From: Clostridiales bacterium
GTDB lineage: Bacteria > Bacillota_A > Clostridia > Christensenellales > Aristaeellaceae
Length of the DNA: 6,146 bases
Direction: 5' to 3'
Assembly: GCA_012514855.1 (NCBI GenBank)
Contig: JAAYZL010000016.1
Location: 1-6,146 of the forward strand
Made by a program: the position numbers and the translations under genes. This document shows, one piece after another, positions 1 to 5,986 of the stretch (position 1 is its first letter; every line of letters begins with the position of its first letter). Under the pieces are notes generated by a model. It was not told the origin of the DNA and did not search any database. It worked only from the letters and a program-made list of their open reading frames with translations.

Positions 1-1467
1 ACACTTCCAATTCGCGCGGCTCCCTATCGGCACCAGACCAAGGCGGCGAGATTCGCGCTGGAAAGGCTGGCACAGAGCGGCGGCGCGGCGCTCCTGATGG
101 AAATGGGAACCGGCAAAACGTTGACCTCCATCGCCATCACCGGCGCGCTATGGAACGCCGGGCATATCCAACGCCTGCTGATCGTCGCGCCGCTGTCAAT
201 CCTCGGCGTCTGGCAGGACGAGTTTCAGAAATTCGCCGCCTTCGACTATGCGCTGGCCGTGCTCGAAGGCACCACCGCCCGGAAGGTCGATATCATCCGG
301 CACATGAACGGCACGGCGCTCCAAATCCTCGTCGTGAATTACGAAAGCGCGTGGCGGCTGGAAGCGGAGCTGGCGAAATGGCGGCCCGACATGATCGTGT
401 GCGACGAGGGCCATAAGATCAAGACCCACAACATCGCGGCCTCGAAGACGCTGCATCGGTTGGGCGCAAAGGTGAAGTATCGGCTGCTGCTCACCGGCAC
501 GGTCATCACCAACAAGCCGGTGGACGTGTTCAGCCAGTACAAATTCGCCGACCCGAGCGTGTACGGGAACAGCTTCTACCTGTTCCGCAACCGCTACTTC
601 GACATGGTGGGCTATGGCAACCACACCCCGGTCATGAAGCGGTCGATGGAGTCGGAGTTCACCGAGCGCCTGCATTCCATCGTGTTCCGGGCGACAAAGG
701 CGGAATGCCTCGACCTCCCTGACACCACGGACATCGTGCAGCGCGTGGAATTGGAACCTGCCGCCATGCGCACCTACCGCCAGCTCGTCAAGGACAGCTA
801 CGCGGAGCTGGCTGGCGACACCGTGACCGTGACCAACGTGCTGACCCGGCTTTTGCGGCTCTCGCAGCTCACGGGCGGATTCCTCGGCGGCGACGACCAG
901 CGTGACGCTGGCTCCAGTTTGCCGCTGTGCGGCGCGCATCCAATCAGCACTGCTAAGCTGGACGCGCTCGCCGACATCGTCGAAAGCGCGGAGACAGACG
1001 CGCAGAAGCTGGTGGTCATCGCCCGGTTCATCCCGGAGATACGCGCCATCGGGAAGTTGCTTACGAAGAAGGGCATCCGGTATTCGCAGATTTCCGGCGA
1101 GATCAAAGACCGCGACGCGCAGGTGGCGGCCTTCCAGAACGATTGTCAGCCAGACTCTGGCCCCGGTGTGACCGTATTCGTCGGCCAGATTGCCACGGCG
1201 GGCCTCGGCATCACGCTCACCGCCGCCAGCACCATGGTGTTCTACTCACTCGACTACTCCATGAGCAACTACGAACAGACCCGCGCCCGCATTCACCGCG
1301 TCGGCCAGCACAAGCCCTGTACTTACATCCACCTCGTCGCCCGTGACACCGTCGACGAAAAAGTGCTCCAGGCGCTCCGCGACAAGGCCAATCTCGCCAA
1401 GGTGTTGGTGGACGATTGCCGCGCCGGGCGGAACCCTTTTACCACAGAAACAGGAGGACATCCATGA
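1..1467 (+). CDS. SNF2-family DEAD/DEAH helicase (5' partial)
   Basis: An ATP-dependent superfamily 2 DNA helicase or translocase of the SNF2 type common in phage and mobile-element replication modules. The frame is open from base 1, and residue numbers here count from the first codon in the window. A PYRHQ element at 8-12 looks like the nucleotide-contacting motif that precedes motif I. Walker A is MGTGKT (35-40), motif Ia is VAPLS (62-66), and the Walker B box is DEGH (135-138). Motif III reads LTGTVI (164-169), where SNF2 proteins usually have LTGTP. The C-terminal RecA lobe has GQIATAGLGIT (395-405) and motif VI QTRARIHRVGQ (426-436). The ATG at 97 sits two residues before the Walker A glycine, so it is not the true start; the real one lies upstream of the window. 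488 residues are visible, so probably only a short N-terminus is missing. The stop overlaps the next ATG as ATGA. Family call is firm; the biological role (replication, recombination or remodelling) is inferred. Confidence 0.95.
   Translation, partial: TLPIRAAPYRHQTKAARFALERLAQSGGAALLMEMGTGKTLTSIAITGALWNAGHIQRLLIVAPLSILGVWQDEFQKFAAFDYALAVLEGTTARKVDIIRHMNGTALQILVVNYESAWRLEAELAKWRPDMIVCDEGHKIKTHNIAASKTLHRLGAKVKYRLLLTGTVITNKPVDVFSQYKFADPSVYGNSFYLFRNRYFDMVGYGNHTPVMKRSMESEFTERLHSIVFRATKAECLDLPDTTDIVQRVELEPAAMRTYRQLVKDSYAELAGDTVTVTNVLTRLLRLSQLTGGFLGGDDQRDAGSSLPLCGAHPISTAKLDALADIVESAETDAQKLVVIARFIPEIRAIGKLLTKKGIRYSQISGEIKDRDAQVAAFQNDCQPDSGPGVTVFVGQIATAGLGITLTAASTMVFYSLDYSMSNYEQTRARIHRVGQHKPCTYIHLVARDTVDEKVLQALRDKANLAKVLVDDCRAGRNPFTTETGGHP
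1452..1457 (+). promoter_or_regulatory. Shine-Dalgarno site AGGAGG for the ParB-like gene
   Basis: A perfect AGGAGG ends 6 nt before the ATG at 1464. It decides the start of the ParB-like gene against the in-frame ATG at 1416, which lies inside the helicase gene and would add 16 basic, non-conserved-looking residues. Confidence 0.85.
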
Positions 1468-2570
1468 TTGAAGGAGCAAGAAACCCTCTGACTGAACAAC
1501 ATCCCATCAAGGAACTACGGACATTGACCATCGATCCGGAGTTTCGAGACCTGATTCCGCCTCTGACCGACGAGGAGCGGGCCATGCTGGAAGCCAGCAT
1601 TCTGAAGGAGGGCTGCGAATCGCCTCTTACCGTATGGAACGGCGCGATCGTGGACGGCCACAACCGCTACGAGATCTGCCATATGCATGACATTCCGTTC
1701 TCGGTATCGGAGAAGGAGTTCGAGAGCCGGGAGGATGCGCTTTTGTGGATCATCACGAACCAGCTCGGGCGGCGTAATCTGACTTCGTACCAGAAGGGCG
1801 TGCTGGCGCTGAAATTTGAGCCATTGCTTAAGCAGCAAGCGCGGATAAGGCAGGCGACGTCAACAGGAGGAAATTCACCCCAGCTTACGCAGAATTCTGC
1901 GGAAGCTGGACTAGCCGGCGAGAGCAGGAGAAAGCTCGCACAAATTGCCGGCGTTTCCCACGACACCATTCACAAGGTCAAAAAACTGACCGAAGCTGCC
2001 GACGATGATACCAAGCACAAGCTCCGGTCCGGCGAGATCTCCATCAACCGCGCCTACACCGAACTGATGCACAGGGAGCATGCCGATGAGACAAAGGTCT
2101 GTGACCGCTGCGGGCAGGAGAGGGCCATGTCCGACTTTGCGATTCCCTCGAACCGCCATGGATTCTCTGCGCTTTGCCGCTCGTGTGAGAAGGAAGTTGC
2201 TGAGGCAGCGAAGCAGACGGCAGATTCAGCCAGACAGGCTGTGCGACCGGAGCAGACACAACCGACGGCGACGCGGCAATCCGAGCAGCCAAGCTCCACC
2301 AATAGCCCCTCCTCGGTTGCCATGTACAAAGGTCACCCCATCCATGTGGGTGCGCCGCTGCCCGATCGGAAGGAGATGTTCCACTTCGTTGAGGATCATA
2401 TGCGCTTCGTGGTCAACAACTTCCTCGCTGCAGTGGACAACGCCGTACGGTTGTATACGTCGGGGATGGCCACCCCGGAGAACACGCAAACCCTGAGAGA
2501 GATACTGACCTCCGCGGCCGACGTCGTGGAAACCCTTGATGAACACGTGAAGGAGATGGACAACCAATGA
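1464..2570 (+). CDS. ParB/Srx-fold DNA-binding protein with HTH and Cys4 insert
   Basis: A 368-residue ParB-like protein. The N-terminal ParB/sulfiredoxin-type domain spans about 15-125 and carries VDGHNRYEI (63-71), which matches the DGH-x-R box of phage-type ParB domains, followed by NQLGRRNLT (99-107). A polar linker (about 130-155) leads to a helix-turn-helix, KLAQIAGVSHDTIHKVKKL (157-175). Then come two Cys pairs, CDRC (213-216) and CRSC (238-241), which look like a zinc ribbon. A Ser/Thr/Gln-rich stretch (about 250-285) precedes a helical C-terminal region (about 300-368). Known ParB-fold proteins bind DNA and often nucleotide; a role in partition, transcription control or replication of the element is inferred. 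No ParA-type ATPase is visible beside it, which argues against simple plasmid partition. The start overlaps the helicase stop (ATGA) and the end overlaps the next gene the same way. Confidence 0.88.
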   Translation: MIEGARNPLTEQHPIKELRTLTIDPEFRDLIPPLTDEERAMLEASILKEGCESPLTVWNGAIVDGHNRYEICHMHDIPFSVSEKEFESREDALLWIITNQLGRRNLTSYQKGVLALKFEPLLKQQARIRQATSTGGNSPQLTQNSAEAGLAGESRRKLAQIAGVSHDTIHKVKKLTEAADDDTKHKLRSGEISINRAYTELMHREHADETKVCDRCGQERAMSDFAIPSNRHGFSALCRSCEKEVAEAAKQTADSARQAVRPEQTQPTATRQSEQPSSTNSPSSVAMYKGHPIHVGAPLPDRKEMFHFVEDHMRFVVNNFLAAVDNAVRLYTSGMATPENTQTLREILTSAADVVETLDEHVKEMDNQ

Positions 2571-3454
2571 TCAACTGGAATCAGAACTGGAACACACGTC
2601 GCGACAATGGAGCCCAGATTACCCGTCGAGAGAGCTCTGCTCTTAACTCCGCCATCAGGATGTGCACCGACACCTGCGGCTACGAGTACTGTCAACTGAT
2701 GAGCAATGTTCTTTTCACCGACACCAGTTACCAGCGGAGCATCGACAATGCACGTGTGGAAAAGATTGTGGATAACTTTGACCCGCGCGTCTCCAACACG
2801 CTCAAGGTTTCCTTCCGCGACGGGCGCTTCTATGTATTCGACGGCGCTCACACGCTGCTGGCGCTGAAGAAAGTGCATGGCGCAACACCCTTCCCGGTGG
2901 ACTGCAAGGTGTACTTCGGGCTGAGCTATGAGGATGAAGCCCACCTGTTCGCGGTTCAAAATGGCGCATCGAAGGAAGTCGCCTTCAAGGCCCGGTTCAA
3001 AGCAATGATGATCTCCGGAAGCCCGGAAGCAGAAGAATTCCGCGCACTTACGGCGAGCGCCGGCCTCTCCCTGCTGAATGGGTCCGGCAGCGCAACGCAG
3101 AACACCATCGCCGCCCTTTCCAAGGCGTACCGGCTGTACAAGGATCACGGCGGGGAGGAATATGCGCGCATCCTGCGCCTGATCGTCGATACCTGGAGGG
3201 GTGCGGCATGGAGCCTGACCAGCTACATCCTGGGTGGCGTCGGCACGCTTGTTACGGAATATGGCGATGCGATCAACCGGGAGCGGTTCGTAAAGAGACT
3301 TCGCGGCGCGAGCTACGACGATCTGCGCGACGAGGCGCGCAGGCAGCAACGATCCTCCTCCGACATTGCCCATGCGCTGGCGATCGTAAAGGCATACAAC
3401 CGAGGCGGCGGACGAGGTTCTCTCGATCCTCGTTTCCTCACGATGAAGGATTGA
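2567..3454 (+). CDS. Second ParB-like protein, DUF6551-type
   Basis: A 295-residue protein with a divergent ParB-like N-terminal half. The segment VLFTDTSYQRSIDNARVEKI (48-67) has the usual layout in which a target position and a helix precede the core. It is followed by a strand and the box YVFDGAHTLLALKK (89-102), equivalent to the DGH/DGQHR box but with Ala and no following Arg, so any nucleotide chemistry of that box may be altered or lost. Next comes HLFAVQNGASKEVAFKARF (126-144), a pattern seen in ParB-like proteins of mobile elements. The C-terminal half is helical and ends basic, with a Gly/Arg run near 280-285. It resembles proteins annotated DUF6551; that name is from memory and unverified. 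An AAGGAG at 2550-2555 and an ATGA overlap with the preceding ParB gene support the start. The two proteins may act together, which is inference. Confidence 0.82.
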   Translation: MINWNQNWNTRRDNGAQITRRESSALNSAIRMCTDTCGYEYCQLMSNVLFTDTSYQRSIDNARVEKIVDNFDPRVSNTLKVSFRDGRFYVFDGAHTLLALKKVHGATPFPVDCKVYFGLSYEDEAHLFAVQNGASKEVAFKARFKAMMISGSPEAEEFRALTASAGLSLLNGSGSATQNTIAALSKAYRLYKDHGGEEYARILRLIVDTWRGAAWSLTSYILGGVGTLVTEYGDAINRERFVKRLRGASYDDLRDEARRQQRSSSDIAHALAIVKAYNRGGGRGSLDPRFLTMKD

Positions 3455-3463
3455 GGCAACGCC

Positions 3464-3700
3464 ATGAAGGAGCAGAAACACGCCGCCACGAGGGAACCTG
3501 ACCTGCTGCGGGCAATCCGCGCGCTGGGCGAACTGGATGCCTATCAATACCGACGCCTTCATGAGCTCTGCAAGCGGGACATCATCATTGCCTGCCTTAG
3601 CCTGCGCGCTGCCGAGCTGGAAACCGTACTTGAAGCAGCGAGTGTCCGAATTCAGGAACTGGAGGGGGAACTACCATGCAGGATCGACTCTTTGACCTAG
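3464..3700 (+). CDS. Small hypothetical protein (78 aa)
   Basis: A short charged protein I do not recognise. It is predicted to be mostly helical: an Arg/Leu-rich helix around 13-37 and a second amphipathic, possibly coiled-coil segment around 46-70 that ends in a Glu-rich stretch. There is no signal peptide or membrane segment. GAGG at 3453-3456 lies 7 nt before the ATG, 9 nt after the stop of the upstream gene. Its last 25 bases overlap the start of the Gp157-like gene in another frame, the usual arrangement for coupled phage genes. Position, spacing and ribosome binding site support it being real; function is unknown. Confidence 0.68.
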   Translation: MKEQKHAATREPDLLRAIRALGELDAYQYRRLHELCKRDIIIACLSLRAAELETVLEAASVRIQELEGELPCRIDSLT

Positions 3701-4122
3701 CCGACGAGTTGAAGGCCCTGCGCGACCGCAAAGCCGCGCTGGAGGCCGAACTGAAACAACTCAATGTGGACATCGACAATGTGGACTGGCATCTGTCCGA
3801 GCTCATGGCAGAGACGGAAACGCAGAACTTCACCCGCGCCGGAACGATGTTCTGCCTGACCACCAAGACCCGCGCCTCCGCCACTGCGGGCAAGAAGGAT
3901 GAGCTGTTCGCAGCGCTCCGTGCAGAGGGCTTCGGCGACCTGATCTACGAGACCGTCAACGCGAACTCGCTCTCCGCCTTTGTGAAGGAGCAGATCGCCG
4001 AGAACACCGAGAGCCTCGGCGGCGCTGAGCATCCTGAAGGCAGCGACGCACTCCCCGCGTGGCTCAATGGCCTCGTGAGCGTGTTCGAGAAAACCATGGT
4101 CAGCGTGCGCAATGCCCGGTGA
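3676..4122 (+). CDS. Gp157-like coiled-coil protein
   Basis: A 148-residue protein. Residues about 4-46 form a heptad-patterned coiled coil (LFDLADELKALRDRKAALEA and onward). A compact domain follows, with NFTRAGTMFCL (51-61), TTKTRASATAGKKDELFAAL (62-81) and YETVNANSLSAFVKEQI (91-107). A short linker (about 112-125) and a final helix close it. The layout, a coiled coil followed by a domain reading Asn-x-Leu-x-x-Phe-Val-Lys, resembles the Siphovirus Gp157 family, small phage proteins encoded next to SSB or recombination genes. The family name goes back to Streptococcus thermophilus phages, where it has been linked to phage resistance, but no biochemical activity is settled. GGAGGGG at 3661-3667 lies 8 nt before the start, inside the preceding gene. 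Family assignment is moderately secure; a Gam-like DNA-end-binding role is an alternative I cannot exclude. Confidence 0.75.
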   Translation: MQDRLFDLADELKALRDRKAALEAELKQLNVDIDNVDWHLSELMAETETQNFTRAGTMFCLTTKTRASATAGKKDELFAALRAEGFGDLIYETVNANSLSAFVKEQIAENTESLGGAEHPEGSDALPAWLNGLVSVFEKTMVSVRNAR

Positions 4123-4130
4123 ACTACGAA

Positions 4131-4137
4131 AGGAAGG
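4131..4137 (+). promoter_or_regulatory. Shine-Dalgarno site AGGAAGG deciding the start at 4146
   Basis: AGGAAGG lies 8 nt before the ATG at 4146, in the 23-nt gap after the Gp157-like gene. It favours this start over the in-frame ATG at 4059, which would overlap the preceding gene by 64 nt and add 29 residues of out-of-frame-looking sequence. Confidence 0.8.
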
Positions 4138-4145
4138 ATTTTAGC

Positions 4146-4889
4146 ATGAGCAAGAACGAGCTAACGACCATCAATAGCTACACGGCCCTGGAGGGCTTCA
4201 GCCTGACCGATGCGCTGACCGAGGAAATGGCCGGCCTGGACATAACATTCGACCGTGTGAGCTTCCCCATCGGCGGCGTTACGGTGTTCGAGATGCCGGG
4301 CGAGAACCCTGGCGAGACCGATGCCGTGAAGGAACTCATCGGCGTCATCCTCTACCACCACCCGCTACAGGTTTACTACAGCGAGAGCTACAACGGCAGC
4401 AAGAATCCGCCGGACTGCCTGAGCAACGACGGCGTGACCGGTGTCGGCAACCCTGGTGGCACGTGTGCGCGCTGCCCGCTGAACCAGTTCGGCACCGGTG
4501 CGAACGGAGGCAAGGCCTGCAAGAGCAAGCGCCGTCTGTTCGTCCTCAAACCCGGCGAGGTGCTCCCGCTGGTGCTGACGCTGCCCATAGGCTCCTTGAA
4601 GGAGTTCTCCGCCTATGTCAAGAGGCTTCTGAGCCGGGGGCTCAAGACCTGCATGGTCGCGACGCGCTTCACCCTGAAAAAAGCGACGAGCGTTAATGGC
4701 GTCGTCTTCACGCAGGGGCAGTTCGCGCTGGATCGCCGGCTTACGACGGAGGAGCTCGAGCCTGTAGAGAACATGGCCGCGCAGATCCGAACCTACGCCG
4801 CACAGATAAGCTACGAGGACGAAGCCGCACCGGAGATCAATCCCTTCACCGGCGAGGTGCTCGAGCTCGATCCGACCGACATTCAATAA
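4146..4889 (+). CDS. Cys4 phage-type protein, possible ssDNA-binding protein
   Basis: A 247-residue soluble protein of a type that recurs in Firmicutes phage replication modules, usually annotated hypothetical. A beta-rich start includes VSFPIGGVTVFEMPG (38-52). A central motif has four cysteines: C91, C107, C110 and C125, in the context NPGGTCARCPLNQFGTG (102-118) and GGKACKSKRRLFVL (121-134). This spacing fits one zinc or Fe-S site. A second half (about 139-222) includes LPIGSLKEFSAYVKRLLSRG (146-165) and a strand-rich end. The last 24 residues (224-247) contain eight Asp/Glu and no Lys/Arg, like the acidic tails by which single-strand DNA-binding proteins recruit partners. The SSB-like role is inferred from this tail, the metal site and the neighbours; no OB fold can be proven by eye. 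A Fe-S or zinc nucleic-acid-binding protein of another kind is equally possible. Confidence 0.8.
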   Translation: MSKNELTTINSYTALEGFSLTDALTEEMAGLDITFDRVSFPIGGVTVFEMPGENPGETDAVKELIGVILYHHPLQVYYSESYNGSKNPPDCLSNDGVTGVGNPGGTCARCPLNQFGTGANGGKACKSKRRLFVLKPGEVLPLVLTLPIGSLKEFSAYVKRLLSRGLKTCMVATRFTLKKATSVNGVVFTQGQFALDRRLTTEELEPVENMAAQIRTYAAQISYEDEAAPEINPFTGEVLELDPTDIQ

Positions 4890-4900
4890 ACAGAGGACGC

Positions 4901-4924
4901 CCGGAGGGCTTCACCGCCCTCCGG
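4901..4924 (+). promoter_or_regulatory. Perfect 9-bp GC-rich hairpin without U-tract
   Basis: CCGGAGGGC (4901-4909) and GCCCTCCGG (4916-4924) are exact inverted copies around a 6-nt loop TTCACC. The hairpin lies in the only sizeable gap, 12 nt after the stop at 4889 and 22 nt before the next ATG. The sequence after it is CCACAAAGG, with no run of T, so it is not a standard intrinsic terminator. It could be a weak attenuator, an mRNA-stabilising or processing site, or a protein-binding site. The structure is certain at sequence level; function is not. Confidence 0.6.
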
Positions 4925-4946
4925 CCACAAAGGAGAAGAGTGACCT

Positions 4947-5408
4947 ATGAACGATAGAAATCACGAGGGCTACCACGACCCTACGGCGGCGCGGGCGCTC
5001 AAGAACATCGCGCGCGAAGAAAGCGCACAGCGGCTTGGCTACATGCCTATGGTCTACATATGCTCGCCGTATGCCGGCGACATAGAGCACAATGTGCAAA
5101 ACGCACGACGCTATAGCACCTTCGCGCTCTCGCAGGGCGCGCTGCCCATGGCGCCACACCTGCTGTTCCCGCAGTTCCTCGACAATGAGGAGAGCGCCAA
5201 TACTCGCGAGCTTGCCCTGCACATGGGGCTGATCCTGCTCTGCCACTGCCGTGAAGTGTGGTACTTCGGCGACACGATCAGCGCCGGCATGAAAGTCGAG
5301 CTCCTTCGTGCGCGCTGGCGCGGCATTCCGGTGCGCCATTTTTCCGAGGATTGCCGGGAAGTCGAGTGCTTCGACAACACCGCGGACAGCAGAAGACCAG
5401 ACTCATGA
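4947..5408 (+). CDS. Nucleoside 2-deoxyribosyltransferase-like protein (DUF4406/DUF7768-type)
   Basis: A 153-residue protein with the Rossmann-like fold signature of the nucleoside deoxyribosyltransferase superfamily. After a hydrophilic N-terminus (1-33) come the first strand and loop MVYICSPYAGD (35-45) and the helix HNVQNARRYSTFALSQG (48-64). Then APHLLFPQF (69-77) is followed by a hydrophobic strand LALHMGLILLC (89-99) and VWYFGDTISAGMKVELLRAR (104-123). The G-D-x-x-S-x-G-M-x-x-E run (108-118) corresponds to the region that in deoxyribosyltransferases supplies substrate contacts and a catalytic Glu; here the candidate is E118. In the family, these enzymes cut or exchange the N-glycosidic bond of deoxynucleosides or their phosphates. 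A role in nucleotide salvage or clearance of unusual nucleotides is inferred. AAAGGAG at 4929-4935 lies 11 nt before the ATG. The stop overlaps the next start as ATGA. Confidence 0.83.
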   Translation: MNDRNHEGYHDPTAARALKNIAREESAQRLGYMPMVYICSPYAGDIEHNVQNARRYSTFALSQGALPMAPHLLFPQFLDNEESANTRELALHMGLILLCHCREVWYFGDTISAGMKVELLRARWRGIPVRHFSEDCREVECFDNTADSRRPDS

Positions 5409-5986
5409 GCGGTATATTCGACGCCGTGCGGGAAATCCCCTGCGTCGACGCCGCAGAAAAGTTGGGTTGGAGACTCAAACGGCACGGCAAACGCGCCTGG
5501 ACGCAATGTCCCTTCCATGGCGAGAAGACAGCGTCCCTCTGCCTGTACGAAGGTAGCCGCGGCTTCTATTGCTTCGGCTGTCATGAGGGCGGCGATGTCG
5601 TAAGGCTCTATGAAAAGGCGCTCGGGGTCTCCCCAGTCCAGGCTGCGACGCAGCTTGCAGCGGATTTCGGAATCACGGCGATCAGCGAGCCAGTCAAACG
5701 CAGTCGCGCTCCCTCTGAGTACAACCTCAGGCGCGCGCTGGAAAAGAAGCGGAACGAGCGATACCGTGCCCTGTCCAACCTTCGGTGGCAAGCCGATGCA
5801 AGCCTTACAGCCATGTCGCACGCGACGCACACGCCGGAGGATAAGGATCGTCTCTGGGACAAACCCGATTTCTGCCGGTTGCTCATGGCGCGAAGCAGGG
5901 CAGACGAAGGATTGGATCTGCTGGATAATTTGACAGCACAGGAAGCTCTGGAATACTTGCAGGAGGTGGGCCGTGAACTACAGTGA
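5405..5986 (+). CDS. Stand-alone CHC2 zinc-finger primase-type protein
   Basis: A 193-residue protein with the DnaG-type CHC2 zinc finger in its N-terminal half: CPFHGE (35-40) and CFGCHEGGDVVRLYE (56-70) give the ligands C35, H38, C56 and C59. Full DnaG primases are about 600 residues with a catalytic TOPRIM domain; here only the template-recognition finger is present. It is followed by a Lys/Arg-rich stretch (about 97-128) and a helical tail (about 145-190) I do not recognise. The catalytic part may be encoded further downstream. The start at 5405 overlaps the previous stop (ATGA). The region just upstream has only a weak purine run, so initiation probably depends on coupling. The in-frame ATG at 5258 lies inside the previous gene and gives a 49-residue basic extension unlike the family. 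Role: primer synthesis in element replication, as part of a split primase (inference). Confidence 0.9.
   Translation: MSGIFDAVREIPCVDAAEKLGWRLKRHGKRAWTQCPFHGEKTASLCLYEGSRGFYCFGCHEGGDVVRLYEKALGVSPVQAATQLAADFGITAISEPVKRSRAPSEYNLRRALEKKRNERYRALSNLRWQADASLTAMSHATHTPEDKDRLWDKPDFCRLLMARSRADEGLDLLDNLTAQEALEYLQEVGRELQ
5961..5970 (+). promoter_or_regulatory. Strong Shine-Dalgarno AGGAGGTGGG for a GTG start
   Basis: AGGAGG at 5961-5966, within a longer anti-16S match, ends 6 nt before GTG at 5973. It is inside the end of the CHC2 gene, so it marks a coupled downstream gene. Confidence 0.8.

Noticed and set aside
97..99. ATG at 97 as start of the helicase
   Set aside because: It is two residues before the Walker A glycine and would remove the upstream PYRHQ element. 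The frame is open to the left edge.
920..932. Short inverted repeat GCCGC-TGT-GCGGC
   Set aside because: It is inside the helicase coding region, is only 5 bp in G+C-rich sequence, and is expected by chance.
196..939. A 247-codon open frame on the - strand
   Set aside because: It is antisense to the SNF2 helicase core, whose motifs are unmistakable. Its His/Val/Arg-rich translation is typical of a G+C-rich shadow frame.
2396..3562. A 388-codon open frame on the - strand
   Set aside because: It lies antisense to the second ParB-like gene and its neighbours, has no recognisable domain and a shadow-like composition, and would contradict an uninterrupted + strand run of coupled genes with good ribosome binding sites.
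4901..4924. Intrinsic transcription terminator
   Set aside because: The stem is good but no T-run follows, and genes continue on the same strand with close spacing. It is kept only as a hairpin of unknown role.
5111..5830. A 239-codon open frame on the - strand
   Set aside because: It spans two well-supported + strand genes (NDT-like and CHC2) in antisense and shows no domain or ribosome binding site that I can see.
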